Below, one piece after another: positions 45,281-54,660 of a stretch of 64,000 bases of DNA. The stretch is from Mesorhizobium sp. B4-1-3 (GTDB taxonomy: Bacteria; Pseudomonadota; Alphaproteobacteria; Rhizobiales; Rhizobiaceae), in contig NZ_VFTG01000005.1 in assembly GCF_006439355.1 (NCBI RefSeq), forward strand, positions 62,001 to 126,000, in the 5' to 3' direction. The notes under the pieces were generated by a model. It worked only from the letters and a program-made list of their open reading frames with translations. It searched no databases and had not been told where the DNA came from. Position numbers and translations under genes: made by a program. How positions within the stretch are numbered: position 1 is the first letter of the stretch; every line of letters starts with the position of its first letter.

Positions 45281-46180
45281 CTAGCGGTGGGCGCGGAAAT
45301 CGTCCGCCAGCGCCATCGCCTCGTCCAGAAGCGCCTGCACCAGCGGCGTGTGCGGCTCGCGCGGCGCCGCCACCAGCCCGACGGTGTGGCTGGCATCCGG
45401 CTCGACGATCGGGATCGCCCGGATGGGCTCGGAAAAGCCGAATGTTTCCGCAAGGTTGAGCGGCATGATCGACGACCATTTGCCGGTCCTTATGTGCGAG
45501 AACAGGACTATCATCGAATTCGATTCCAGCGTCGGCCGCACCTGCACGCCGGCTTCCGCCAGATGCTGATCGATGATGCGGCGGTTCTGCATGTCCGGCG
45601 TCAAAAGGCAGAGCGGCAGATGGCTGATCTCGGCCCACGTCACTTTGTCGCGGTCGGAATAGGGGTTCCCGACTGCCGTGATCAGCTGGTAGCGCTCGTC
45701 ATAGAGCGGCACGCTGGTGACGCGCCCCAGCGGCTCGTTGTCGAGATAGGTGATGCCGGCATCGACGTCGAAATTGCCGAGCAGCGACAGCACTTCGATG
45801 GATGTGCGCGACAGCACCGAAAAGGTGACGCCTGGATGCTTTTCGCGGAACGGCGTCGTCAGACGCGCCAGCATGGCGAGCGCCGTCGGGATTGCGGCGA
45901 TGCGGATGCGCCCGGACAGGCCGTGGCGCGCCGCCCGCATCTCCTCGCGCATCGTGCGGGAGTCGCCGACGATGCGGCGCGCCCAGCCCAGCACCTGCTT
46001 GCCTTCCGGCGTCAGGCCCTGGAAACGCGAGCCGCGCAGCACCAGCATGACGCCCAGCTGCTCCTCGAGTTGCTTGATGCCGGCCGACAGCGTCGGCTGG
46101 GTGACGCCGCAGACTTCCGCGGCCCGGCCGAAATGCTCCTCCTTGGCCAGAGCGATGAAGAATTCCAGCTTGTCGATCAT
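45281..46180 (-). CDS. fdsR: LysR-family activator of the formate dehydrogenase operon
   Basis: This 299-residue regulator opens MIDKLEFFIALAKEEHFGRAAE ... TQPTLSAGIKQLEEQLG, the LysR helix-turn-helix, with the co-inducer domain from about residue 90. It lies immediately upstream of fdsG in the same direction and is separated from it by the 45236 dyad. FdsR-type control by formate is known in related bacteria. A longer in-frame start has no conservation. The name fdsR is assigned on context. Confidence 0.85.
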   Translation of the reverse strand: MIDKLEFFIALAKEEHFGRAAEVCGVTQPTLSAGIKQLEEQLGVMLVLRGSRFQGLTPEGKQVLGWARRIVGDSRTMREEMRAARHGLSGRIRIAAIPTALAMLARLTTPFREKHPGVTFSVLSRTSIEVLSLLGNFDVDAGITYLDNEPLGRVTSVPLYDERYQLITAVGNPYSDRDKVTWAEISHLPLCLLTPDMQNRRIIDQHLAEAGVQVRPTLESNSMIVLFSHIRTGKWSSIMPLNLAETFGFSEPIRAIPIVEPDASHTVGLVAAPREPHTPLVQALLDEAMALADDFRAHR

Positions 46181-46340
46181 GCTATCCGATCCGCGGCGTT
46201 CAGCCCAAGGTCGGGGAAATCGCCTTGCTTCGCAAGACACATCCCCAATCGGGTCTCGTCCACATTTTTGAGCCGGCTATCTGTTTTCCCGCGCGGCGCG
46301 GGGCGCTATGTGGGGTAGGGCGGAGGCAAGGAGGGACAAG

Positions 46341-46982
46341 ATGCTGGGCTGGTTTCACAAGCTGTTGCCGCGCGAGGATCGCTTCTTCGATCTGTTCGAG
46401 CGGCATTCGCGCACCGTGGTCGGCGGCGCCGAGGCCCTCGAGCAGCTTCTCCAGGGCAAGGACATCGACCGCTGGTGCCAGAAGATCGTCGATCTCGAAA
46501 ACGAGGCCGACGGCATCACAGCCGAGGTCCTGCTTGCCGTCAGGCGCTCCTTCATCACCCCCTTCGACCGCGGCGACATCAAGGACCTGATCCAGTCGAT
46601 GGATGACGCCATCGACATGATGCACAAGACCGTCAAGACAGTGAAACTGTTCGAAGTGAGGGAGTTCGACCCGCTGATGCAGGAAATGGGCGGGGTCATC
46701 GTCCAGGCTGCCCGGTTGGTCGCGGAGGCGATCCCTCTGCTCGGCAAGGTTGGCGCCAACGCGGCGCGCCTTAACGCCATCGCCGAGGAGGTGATGCGTG
46801 TCGAGGGCCGCGCCGACGATCTGCACGAGCAGGGCCTGAAGGACCTGTTCAAGCGGCACGGCCGCGGCGACGCCATGGCCTATCTGATCGGCTCGGAGAT
46901 TTATGGCCAGCTGGAGAAAGTGGTCGACCGCTTCGAGGATGTCGCCAACGAGATCAGCGGCATCGTCATCGAGAACGTTTAG
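46341..46982 (+). CDS. DUF47/PhoU-like phosphate transport accessory protein
   Basis: The 213-residue all-helical protein has the DUF47 features LPREDRFFDLFERHSRTVVGGAEAL near the start. Acidic helix repeats with the E..AD motif (ENEADGITAEVLLAVRRSFITPFDRGDI) follow, as in PhoU-like proteins that bind metal clusters. Such genes sit next to pit genes and control the transporter. The stop is 3 bases before pit. Confidence 0.88.
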   Translation: MLGWFHKLLPREDRFFDLFERHSRTVVGGAEALEQLLQGKDIDRWCQKIVDLENEADGITAEVLLAVRRSFITPFDRGDIKDLIQSMDDAIDMMHKTVKTVKLFEVREFDPLMQEMGGVIVQAARLVAEAIPLLGKVGANAARLNAIAEEVMRVEGRADDLHEQGLKDLFKRHGRGDAMAYLIGSEIYGQLEKVVDRFEDVANEISGIVIENV

Positions 46983-46985
46983 GCG

Positions 46986-47990
46986 ATGGAAGCAACGATC
47001 GCTTTTCCCCTGCTGGTCGGCCTCGTCGCCGTGGCGCTGTTCTTCGATTTTCTCAACGGCCTGCACGATGCCGCCAATTCGATCGCGACCATCGTCTCCA
47101 CCCGTGTGCTGAGGCCGCATTGCGCGGTGTTCTGGGCCGCGTTCTTCAATTTCATCGCTTTCCTGTTCTTCGGCTTGCATGTCGCCGAGACGGTGGGAAA
47201 AGGCATCGTCGACGCCAGCATCGTCACGCCGGCGGTGATCTTCGCGGCGCTCGTCGGGGCCATCGTCTGGAACATCGTCACCTGGGTCGCCGGCATTCCG
47301 TCGAGCAGCTCGCACGCGCTGATCGGTGGACTGGTCGGCGCCGGCGTCGCCAAGGCCGGAACCGGCGCCATCGTCTGGTCGGGACTCGGCAAGACGGTCG
47401 CGGCCATCGTGCTCTCGCCGGCGACCGGATTCGTGCTGGCGCTCGTCCTGGTTCTCATCGTCTCCTGGCTGTTCGTGCGCCAGACGCCGTTCGCCGTGGA
47501 CAATACGTTTCGCGTGCTGCAGTTCTTTTCCGCCTCGCTCTATTCGCTTGGGCACGGCGGCAACGACGCGCAGAAGACCATGGGCATCATCGCCGTGCTG
47601 CTCTATTCGCAAGGCGCGCTCGGCCCGACTTTCCACGTGCCGCTTTGGGTGGTGCTGACCTGCCAGTCGGCGCTGGCGCTGGGCACGCTTCTCGGCGGCT
47701 GGCGCATCGTCCACACCATGGGATCGAAGATCACGCGGTTGAACCCCATGCAGGGTTTCTGCGCCGAGACCGGCGGCGCCATAACGCTTTTCGCCGCCAC
47801 ATGGCTCGGTGTCCCGGTCTCGACGACGCACACCATCACCGGCGCCATCATCGGCGTGGGTGCCGCCCGCCGCGTCTCGGCCGTGCGCTGGGGCATCGCC
47901 GGCAACATCGTCGTCGCCTGGGTGGTCACCTTGCCGGCGACGGCGGCGATCTCGGCGCTGACCTATCTCGCGACGCGATTGGCCGCATGA
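46986..47990 (+). CDS. pit: Low-affinity inorganic phosphate transporter
   Basis: This 334-residue membrane protein has the duplicated Pit signature. FDFLNGLHDAANSIATIVSTRVL is in the first half, with the conserved GLHDAANS. SLGHGGNDAQKTMG in the second half is the second GGNDAQ motif. About ten helices are visible. It moves inorganic phosphate, usually as a metal-phosphate complex, with protons. It is co-transcribed with the DUF47 gene. Confidence 0.92.
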   Translation: MEATIAFPLLVGLVAVALFFDFLNGLHDAANSIATIVSTRVLRPHCAVFWAAFFNFIAFLFFGLHVAETVGKGIVDASIVTPAVIFAALVGAIVWNIVTWVAGIPSSSSHALIGGLVGAGVAKAGTGAIVWSGLGKTVAAIVLSPATGFVLALVLVLIVSWLFVRQTPFAVDNTFRVLQFFSASLYSLGHGGNDAQKTMGIIAVLLYSQGALGPTFHVPLWVVLTCQSALALGTLLGGWRIVHTMGSKITRLNPMQGFCAETGGAITLFAATWLGVPVSTTHTITGAIIGVGAARRVSAVRWGIAGNIVVAWVVTLPATAAISALTYLATRLAA

Positions 47991-48015
47991 GGCGGCCTGG
48001 ATCCGGGCCGCGTCA

Positions 48016-48393
48016 CTATTCGCCCGCAAGGTTCAGGATATTGCCGTCGGGATCCTTGAACCAGGCGACCTTCATGCCGTAGCCGACATGGATGTCGCCC
48101 TCGAGCGTCAGGCCGGGCATGTCGTAATGCTCGAAAGTGACGCCCTTCGCTTTCAACGATTTGACGATCGGCTCGATCCGGTCGCCGACGGCCCACGTCA
48201 CCGCCGTCGCCTTGTTGGTGCCGGCGAATTGCGAATGGTAGACGTTGATGAGCGTGTCGCCGCTCTTATAGACGACCAGTTCGCCGCCCATGTCGTCCAC
48301 CTGGCTGAGACCTAGCGTTCCAGCATAGAAAGCCTTGGCCTTCTCCAAGTCCTTGACCGCGAGATTGGCAGTGGCGTTGCTGTTTGCGAGCAT
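48016..48393 (-). CDS. VOC/glyoxalase-fold protein
   Basis: This 125-residue protein starts with NLAVKDLEKAKAFYAGTLGL and ends KVAWFKDPDGNILNLAGE, the standard glyoxalase/bleomycin-resistance pattern. Metal or substrate residues, including a VYHSQFA segment and final E, are in place. The start has AAAGGAGAAACCC. It is likely a small dioxygenase or drug-binding protein. It stands alone and is convergent with pit. Confidence 0.8.
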   Translation of the reverse strand: MLANSNATANLAVKDLEKAKAFYAGTLGLSQVDDMGGELVVYKSGDTLINVYHSQFAGTNKATAVTWAVGDRIEPIVKSLKAKGVTFEHYDMPGLTLEGDIHVGYGMKVAWFKDPDGNILNLAGE

Positions 48394-48646
48394 GGGTTTC
48401 TCCTTTCTCTGTCGGCTGCTCCGTTTTGGCCGCCGCGCCGGAAACCGGGAAAATAGGGTTGCGCCGTCTTCCGGCGACCGCAGCCTGCGCAATTGGCATC
48501 CGTCTGTCTGGAAGACGAAACGCGCCTGTGAAACCCGACAGGCGCGTGCAAGTTTTTGAAGGCATGTCGCTGCATATGTCGTTCCCAAGCTTGGTTCTCC
48601 CCGGGAACTGCATTATCTGACCCGGCAAACGCCTGGGAAAAAGCTC

Positions 48647-49819
48647 ATGTCCATTACCAAGGAATCCGTTGTCGAGCGCCTGAAGACGGTGAACGGGCCG
48701 GACTTCACCGGCAACATCGTCGACCTCGGCATGGTCTCGGAGATCTTCATCGCCGATTCCAAGGTCTTCTTCTCGATCACCGTTCCCGCCGCGCGCGCCC
48801 AGGAACTGGAGCCGCTGCGCGCCGCCGCCGAGCGCGCAGTAAAGGCCATCCCCGGTGTCGTCAGCGCCGTCGTCGCGCTGACGGCGGAGAAGAAGGGCGG
48901 CGGCATGGAAGCGCCTGTACAGCCGCGTCCGGCGCCTCCGCGGCCCGCAACTCCGCCGCCGGCACAACGTCCCGCGCCGCACGCGCCCGCCTCGCAAAGC
49001 CACGGCAAGCGCGGCGTGCCCGGCATCGACGCCATCATTGCGGTCGCCTCCGGCAAGGGCGGCGTCGGCAAGTCGACCACGGCGGTCAACCTGGCGCTCG
49101 GCCTTGCCGCCAACGGGCTGAAGGTCGGCGTGCTCGATGCCGACATCTACGGCCCATCGATGCCCAGGCTGCTCAACATCCATGGCCGGCCGCAGACCGT
49201 CGACGGCAAGGTGCTGAAGCCGATGCAGAATTACGGCCTCAAGGTGATGTCGATGGGCTTCCTCGTCGACGAGGAGACGCCGATGATCTGGCGCGGCCCG
49301 ATGGTGATGTCGGCGCTGACACAGATGCTGCGCGAGGTCGAGTGGGGCCCGCTCGACGTGCTGGTGGTCGACATGCCGCCCGGCACCGGCGACGCCCAGC
49401 TCACCATGGCCCAGCAGGTGCCGCTTGCCGGCGCCGTCATCGTCTCGACGCCGCAGGACCTGGCGCTGATCGATGCGCGCAAGGGCCTTAACATGTTCAA
49501 GAAGGTCGATGTGCCGCTGCTCGGCATCGTCGAGAATATGAGCTATTTCCTCGCCCCCGACACCGGCAAGCGCTATGACATTTTCGGCCATGGCGGCGCG
49601 CGTCGCGAGGCCGAGCGCCTCGGCGTCACCTTCCTCGGCGAGGTGCCGCTGGAAATGGGCATTCGCGAAAGCTCGGACGCCGGTGCGCCGGTCGTGGCCT
49701 CCCAGCCGGCGGGCGCAGAGGCGAAAATCTACCGCGACATCGCCTCGAAGGTCTGGGATCGGGTCCAGGAAGAGCGAGGCGCGGCCGAAGCCGCGGTGCC
49801 GAGCATCGTGTTCGAGTAA
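48647..49819 (+). CDS. mrp: Mrp/ApbC-type iron-sulfur cluster carrier ATPase
   Basis: This 390-residue protein has an N-terminal DUF59/MIP18-like domain (residues 1-85, with DFTGNIVDLGMVSEI), a Pro/Ala-rich linker (about 90-120) and the ATPase with the deviant Walker A ASGKGGVGKSTTAVNL. DADIYGPSMPR and VVDMPPGTGDAQL follow. It carries Fe-S clusters to target enzymes. The ATG follows a 60-base leader with weak ribosome site signs. It is an important helper for the several Fe-S enzymes in the window. Confidence 0.93.
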   Translation: MSITKESVVERLKTVNGPDFTGNIVDLGMVSEIFIADSKVFFSITVPAARAQELEPLRAAAERAVKAIPGVVSAVVALTAEKKGGGMEAPVQPRPAPPRPATPPPAQRPAPHAPASQSHGKRGVPGIDAIIAVASGKGGVGKSTTAVNLALGLAANGLKVGVLDADIYGPSMPRLLNIHGRPQTVDGKVLKPMQNYGLKVMSMGFLVDEETPMIWRGPMVMSALTQMLREVEWGPLDVLVVDMPPGTGDAQLTMAQQVPLAGAVIVSTPQDLALIDARKGLNMFKKVDVPLLGIVENMSYFLAPDTGKRYDIFGHGGARREAERLGVTFLGEVPLEMGIRESSDAGAPVVASQPAGAEAKIYRDIASKVWDRVQEERGAAEAAVPSIVFE

Positions 49820-49837
49820 TCCCTTTCTCCTGAAGGG

Positions 49838-50287
49838 TCAGGCGCCGACTTTCTCGCCGAAGGTCGAGAAGAACTGCCCGGCGAGCTTCTTCGATGTCGA
49901 CTGGATCAGCCGGCTGCCGAGTTGCGCGATCTTGCCCCCGACCTCGGCCTTGGCTGCATATTTGAGCACTGTCGAGTCCGCCCCGTCGGCGGTCAGCGTC
50001 ACGTCGGCGCCGCCCTTGGCGAAGCCGGCAATGCCGCCCTTGCCTTCGCCCTGGATGGTATAGGAATGCGGCGGCTTCAGGTTCTTCAGCGTCACTTCGC
50101 CGTTGAAGGTCGCCTTGATCGGGCCGATCTTCAGCACCACGGTCGCCGCCATCTCGGTGTCCGAGTTCTTTTCCAGGCTCTGGCAGCCGGGAATGGCCTC
50201 CCTCAGGATTTCCGGGTCGTTGAGGGCTTTCCACACTTTCTCGACCGGTGCGGCGATCCGCTCCTCGCCTTCGATCACCAAAGCCAT
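49838..50287 (-). CDS. CoxG-like SRPBCC domain protein
   Basis: This 149-residue protein starts MALVIEGEERIAAPVEKVWKALNDPEILREAIPGCQSLEK, the classic CoxG/SRPBCC opening. A GGIAGFAKGGADVTLTADG segment sits in the middle and GSRLIQSTSKKLAGQFF at the end. In carboxydotrophs CoxG anchors CO dehydrogenase to the membrane. No CO dehydrogenase genes are visible here, so this may be a stand-alone lipid-binding protein. The start is ATG at 50287, with GAGGAGG upstream. It is divergent from the dehydratase at 50439. Confidence 0.85.
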   Translation of the reverse strand: MALVIEGEERIAAPVEKVWKALNDPEILREAIPGCQSLEKNSDTEMAATVVLKIGPIKATFNGEVTLKNLKPPHSYTIQGEGKGGIAGFAKGGADVTLTADGADSTVLKYAAKAEVGGKIAQLGSRLIQSTSKKLAGQFFSTFGEKVGA

Positions 50288-50411
50288 CAAGACCTCCTCG
50301 ATTTGCTGATGCCGATTGGTCGTAGCGCGCGGGCCGAAACAAGTCTATCGCACCAAAGTCCGGGTTCGGGCAGCGCCTGCCTCTTGCTTGAGCCCGCGCG
50401 TTGTCATATCG

Positions 50412-50426
50412 ATTTGTCATACAAAT
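50412..50426. promoter_or_regulatory. 15-bp dyad, GntR-type operator candidate
   Basis: ATTTGTCATACAAAT is an inverted repeat ATTTGT-N3-ACAAAT 12 bases before the start of the dehydratase. A partial copy, TTGTCATATC, lies just upstream. GntR/FadR-family regulators bind very similar TTGTnnnACAA dyads. No GntR repressor other than the MocR-type at 54661 is nearby. Confidence 0.5.
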
Positions 50427-50438
50427 ACGGAGACCACC

Positions 50439-52244
50439 ATGGCAGGCGCCCCCACCAAGAAGAAGAAATTTCGCTCCCAGGAGTGGTTCGACAATCCCGA
50501 CAATCCGGGCATGACGGCGCTCTATCTCGAGCGCTATCTGAATTACGGCCTGACCCGCGCCGAGCTGATGTCGGGCAAGCCGCTGATCGGCATCGCGCAG
50601 ACCGGTTCCGATCTTTCGCCCTGCAACCGGCATCACCTCGATCTCGCCAAGCGCGTGCGCGAAGGCATCGTCTCGATGGGCGGTATCCCCTTCGAGTTCC
50701 CATGCCACCCGATCCAGGAGACCGGCAAGCGCCCGACCGCCGCGCTCGACCGCAACCTTGCCTATCTCAGCCTCGTCGAGGTGCTCTACGGCTATCCGCT
50801 CGACGGCGTCGTGCTCACCATCGGCTGCGACAAGACCACGCCGGCGCTGCTGATGGCGGCTGCCACCGTCAACATTCCGGCGATCGCCCTGTCGGTCGGC
50901 CCCATGCTCAACGGCTGGCACAAGGGCAAGCGCACCGGCTCGGGCACCATCGTCTGGGAATCCCGGCAAAGGCTCTCGGCCGGCGAGATCAATTATGACG
51001 AGTTCATGGACATCGTCGCCTCTTCGGCGCCCTCGACGGGTTATTGCAACACCATGGGCACCGCCACCACGATGAACTCGCTGGCGGAAGCGCTCGGCAT
51101 GCAACTGCCGGGCTCGGCCGCTATCCCAGCGCCCTATCGCGAGCGCGGCCAGATCGCCTACGAGACGGGCAAGCGCATCGTCGACATGGTGCATGAGGAC
51201 CTGAAGCCGTCAGACATCATGACGCGCCAGGCCTTCGAGAACGCCATCGTCGTCAATTCGGCGATCGGCGGCTCCACCAATGCTCCGATCCACTTGAATG
51301 CCATTGCCCGCCATCTCGGCGTGCCGCTCGACAACGACGACTGGCAGAAGATCGGCCTCAACGTGCCGCTCCTCGTCAACCTGCAGCCGACGGGCGAGTA
51401 TCTCGGCGAGGACTACCACCATGCCGGCGGCGTGCCGGCGGTCATTGCCGAATTGATGAAGGCCGGGCTCCTGCCGCATGCGGACGCGATCACGGCAAAC
51501 GGCAAGACGATCGGCGACAATTGCAAGGATGCCGTCAACGAGAACCATGACGTGATCCGCAGCGCCGACAAGCCGCTGAAGGCCAATGCCGGCTTCATCA
51601 ATCTCAAGGGCAACCTGTTCGATTCCGCCATCATGAAGACCAGCGGCATCTCGCCGGAATTCCGTGAGCGTTACCTCTCCAACCCGAACGATCCAGAGGC
51701 TTTCGAGGGCAACGCCATGGTCTTCGATGGGCCCGAGGACTACCACGCCCGCATCGACGATCCGGCGCAGGGCATCGACGAGCACACGATCCTGTTCATG
51801 CGCGGCGCCGGCCCCGTCGGCTATCCGGGCGGCGCCGAGGTGGTAAACATGCAGCCGCCGGCCTACCTGATCAAGAAGGGCATCCATTCTCTGGCCTGCA
51901 TCGGCGACGGCCGCCAGTCCGGCACGTCCGGCTCGCCGTCGATCCTCAACGCCTCGCCGGAGGCGGCGGTCGGCGGCGGCCTGGCGCTGCTTAAGACCGG
52001 CGACCGCGTCCGCATCGACCTGAAAAAGGCCACGGCCAACATTCTGATCAGCGACGAGGAACTCGCCAGGCGACGGGCCGAGCTCGAAAGCAATGGCGGC
52101 TATCACTACCCCAAGCACCAGACGCCTTGGCAGGAGATCCAGCGCGGCATAGTCGACCAGTTCTCGGCCGGCATGGTACTGAAGCCTGCGGTGAAATACC
52201 AGGACGTCGCCCATACCAGCGGCGTGCCGCGCGACAATCACTGA
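50439..52244 (+). CDS. IlvD/Edd-family sugar acid dehydratase
   Basis: This 601-residue dehydratase resembles L-arabinonate/D-xylonate dehydratases of rhizobia. [11 protein letters not shown] (Fe-S Cys), [22 protein letters not shown] and a [22 protein letters not shown] motif are conserved. Sugar acids become 2-keto-3-deoxy sugar acids for entry to central metabolism. It starts with GGAG upstream and ends at a strong terminator. It stands alone on the plus strand with an operator in front. Confidence 0.88.
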   Translation: MAGAPTKKKKFRSQEWFDNPDNPGMTALYLERYLNYGLTRAELMSGKPLIGIAQTGSDLSPCNRHHLDLAKRVREGIVSMGGIPFEFPCHPIQETGKRPTAALDRNLAYLSLVEVLYGYPLDGVVLTIGCDKTTPALLMAAATVNIPAIALSVGPMLNGWHKGKRTGSGTIVWESRQRLSAGEINYDEFMDIVASSAPSTGYCNTMGTATTMNSLAEALGMQLPGSAAIPAPYRERGQIAYETGKRIVDMVHEDLKPSDIMTRQAFENAIVVNSAIGGSTNAPIHLNAIARHLGVPLDNDDWQKIGLNVPLLVNLQPTGEYLGEDYHHAGGVPAVIAELMKAGLLPHADAITANGKTIGDNCKDAVNENHDVIRSADKPLKANAGFINLKGNLFDSAIMKTSGISPEFRERYLSNPNDPEAFEGNAMVFDGPEDYHARIDDPAQGIDEHTILFMRGAGPVGYPGGAEVVNMQPPAYLIKKGIHSLACIGDGRQSGTSGSPSILNASPEAAVGGGLALLKTGDRVRIDLKKATANILISDEELARRRAELESNGGYHYPKHQTPWQEIQRGIVDQFSAGMVLKPAVKYQDVAHTSGVPRDNH

Positions 52245-52267
52245 TCGTGTAGCTGGCTAAATAATGA

Positions 52268-52299
52268 GGACGGCTCGCCACCGGCGGGCCGTCCTTTTT
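52268..52299 (+). terminator. Rho-independent terminator after the dehydratase
   Basis: GGACGGCTCGCC and GGCGGGCCGTCC form a strong 12-bp stem with one mismatch-like wobble and a 3-base loop, followed by five T. It begins 24 bases after the stop codon. Confidence 0.88.
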
Positions 52300-52372
52300 A
52301 TGCCCTTGTTTCGGCCACGCTCAGCCCACAGATAAGGTCGATCCCGGCAGGCTGCGAAGGGCAGAGACTATT

Positions 52373-52771
52373 TTGGCGAAACGGCGTTCTTCCCTTGGCT
52401 TCCTCGGCATGTTCGGCCGTTCCAGCGATCTGCGCCAGCTCGACGAGGCGTTACGCGTGGCCGATCTGCATCCGGCCCTGGTGCCGGAAGGCGTCAAGCT
52501 CACCATCCTCAATCTGATGAACGACCGCTGGCCCGACGAGCCGCCGGCGGACGCCTATCGATCCGTGGCGCAGCTCTGCGGCTATTGCGTCGCCGGGCCG
52601 CAGGTATTCGAGCAGGCCAATGGCCGTGAGTCGACTTTGGCGGTCGAGCGCCGCATCGAGGCGGCACTCGAGGCCGGCGACAGTTTTGATGCGCGGATCG
52701 TGCTGATGACGCTGCACGCCAAGCTGATCAACCCAGAAGTGGTTGAACGCTACGAGTTGAGGGCCGATTGA
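52373..52771 (+). CDS. Hypothetical protein
   Basis: This 132-residue protein starts at a TTG (an ATG for MFGRSSD further in is the alternative). It has no hydrophobic segment. The sequence LRQLDEALRVADLHPALVPEGVKLTILNLMNDRWPDEPP and the helix VERRIEAALEAGD look like a folded helical protein. I do not recognise a family. The gene is isolated between terminators. Confidence 0.55.
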   Translation: MAKRRSSLGFLGMFGRSSDLRQLDEALRVADLHPALVPEGVKLTILNLMNDRWPDEPPADAYRSVAQLCGYCVAGPQVFEQANGRESTLAVERRIEAALEAGDSFDARIVLMTLHAKLINPEVVERYELRAD

Positions 52772-52849
52772 CCGGCAGGTAGGAGACGAGCACCGGAAGC
52801 GCAGGAGACCGCCATTTGCAGGCCGGCCTCACCCGAATATCGATGTCTC

Positions 52850-54439
52850 CTAGCCGCCCATCTTGCTGCGCGGCAACTTAATCATCTCGCCGAAGCGGGC
52901 GCGCAATTTGTCGTCGAGCAGGCGCGAGACATGGCGCGGGAAACGCTCGGCAAGCACGCGCTTCTTCTCCGCGATCGCCCGCGACAGGATATCGGGCCGG
53001 CCCTTTTCGTTCCATTCCTTGGGCGAGAACCGGTCGCCGACGGCGGGATAGAAATATTCGGTCTGCATCAGCTTCAGCGTCTGGTCGTTGCCGAGATAAT
53101 GCCCGGGACCCTTGAGGCAGACATCGGCGATCGTGTCGATCGACAGCGCGTCGTCGGTCACTTCGATGCCGCGCACGCAGCGCAGGCAATGTCCGAGCAT
53201 GTCGTTGTCGATGATCAGGCTTTCCAGGCAGAAGCCGAGCAGCGAGGCATGCATGCCCGCCGATTCATAGACCAGGTTCAGGCCGGACAAGCCCGCCATG
53301 ACATTGGTGATGCCCTTCTCGTAGCCGGCCTGGATGTCGGGCAGCTTGGAGTCCGACATGCCGGCGGCCGAGCCGCCGGGCAGATCGTAATATTGCGCCA
53401 TCTGCGCGCAGGCCGCGGTCAGCACCGCTTGCTCGGCCGAGCCGCCGGACATGGCGCCGGTGCGCAGGTCGGAGACGAACGGCCAGGTGCCGAAGATCGC
53501 CGGATGCCCAGGCTTGATCGCATTGACATAGACCAGGCCCATCAGCACTTCCGCCACCGCCTGCACGACGGCGCCGGCAATCGCCGCCGGTGCGGTGGCG
53601 CCGGCCTGGCCGGCGGAAAGCAGCAGGATCGGAATGCCGCCTTCGACGCAGGCTTCGAGCACGCCGCAGGCGTCCTCGGCGAACTTCATCGGCGGCACGA
53701 CGAAGCAATTCGAATTCGACACGAATGGCCGCGCCCGGAAATTCTCCTCGCCGCCGGCGATCGCATAGAGCATTTCCAGCGCCGACTTAACGTTCTCGCG
53801 TACCGTAAACGAGGTGCCGACATGCTTGGAGGTCCCCATCACGCAGGCATAGAGCGTGTTGAAATCCATATCGAGCGGGTCGGGAATGTCGCGCGGCACC
53901 ATGGTGCGCTGGAAGAAATGGATGTTGTCCAGCCCGTCGACGAGACGGGCGGCGTCGTAGAGATCCTGCAGCAGCGATTCGCGATATTCGCGCTTCTCGA
54001 CATCGACCAGATGCACCGCCGCGCCCGCCGTGCCGTAGTGCACGCGTTTGCCTTGGATCAACATGTCGTGCTTCGGATCCTGGCCGTAGAGGGTGAAGTT
54101 GCGCGCCGCCTTCTTGATCGTGTCCAGCACGAGCGCGCGAGGCAACCGGATGCGGCCGTCGTCGCCATAGATGCCGCCGACCCGGGTCAGCGCCTCGATG
54201 CAGGAGGGGATGGCGTTGGCGAAGCCGACCGTCTCCAGGAGGGTCAGCACCGCTTCGTGGATGCGTTCCCGGTCGTTCTGGCTCAATGGGCCATAGCTGC
54301 CGCCTTCAAGCCCCGATCGCACCGGACGGATATCGTCGGCCAAGGGCGCCGCCCGCATTGCGCGGCGCGCTTCGCGCCCGCCGGACCGCCGCGAACGCTG
54401 GTCCGACGACGATTCCTGCTTCTCGAGAGCCACTGACAT
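52850..54439 (-). CDS. MttB-family methyltransferase (non-pyrrolysine type)
   Basis: This 529-residue protein belongs to the trimethylamine methyltransferase MttB family. It has the TIM-barrel pattern with GTAGAAVHLVDVEKREY near the start, GTSKHVGTSFTV in the middle and GPGHYLGNDQTLKLMQ at the end. It reads through without an in-frame UAG, so it lacks pyrrolysine and is likely a glycine betaine or other quaternary amine methyltransferase, transferring the methyl to a corrinoid protein. The start has GGTGGAG. No corrinoid gene is nearby. The MocR gene upstream lies in the same direction. Confidence 0.87.
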   Translation of the reverse strand: MSVALEKQESSSDQRSRRSGGREARRAMRAAPLADDIRPVRSGLEGGSYGPLSQNDRERIHEAVLTLLETVGFANAIPSCIEALTRVGGIYGDDGRIRLPRALVLDTIKKAARNFTLYGQDPKHDMLIQGKRVHYGTAGAAVHLVDVEKREYRESLLQDLYDAARLVDGLDNIHFFQRTMVPRDIPDPLDMDFNTLYACVMGTSKHVGTSFTVRENVKSALEMLYAIAGGEENFRARPFVSNSNCFVVPPMKFAEDACGVLEACVEGGIPILLLSAGQAGATAPAAIAGAVVQAVAEVLMGLVYVNAIKPGHPAIFGTWPFVSDLRTGAMSGGSAEQAVLTAACAQMAQYYDLPGGSAAGMSDSKLPDIQAGYEKGITNVMAGLSGLNLVYESAGMHASLLGFCLESLIIDNDMLGHCLRCVRGIEVTDDALSIDTIADVCLKGPGHYLGNDQTLKLMQTEYFYPAVGDRFSPKEWNEKGRPDILSRAIAEKKRVLAERFPRHVSRLLDDKLRARFGEMIKLPRSKMGG

Positions 54440-54614
54440 GGAAGCACTCCACCTTTGTCTTGTCTGCGAGGCGGCACGCGGCGGTTGGTCCACCATCGGC
54501 TTGCCTCATCCCCTTCTGGCCCCGACTATGCCGCCGGCATTGGTACAGCCTATGGGCCAAGCAATCCCGTCGAATATGCCAGAGTGCTAAAGCGGCAAGC
54601 ATACGCCCAAATGA

Positions 54615-54643
54615 AAAAGAGCCGGCACTGCGCCGGCTCTTTT
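54615..54643 (-). terminator. Bidirectional terminator after the MocR gene
   Basis: AAAAGAGCCGGC and GCCGGCTCTTTT form a perfect 12-bp palindromic stem with a 5-base loop and T/A runs on both sides. It lies 18 bases after the stop of the minus-strand MocR gene and would stop it before the MttB gene. Confidence 0.85.
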
Positions 54644-54660
54644 CAGGACGTCTGTGGCGA

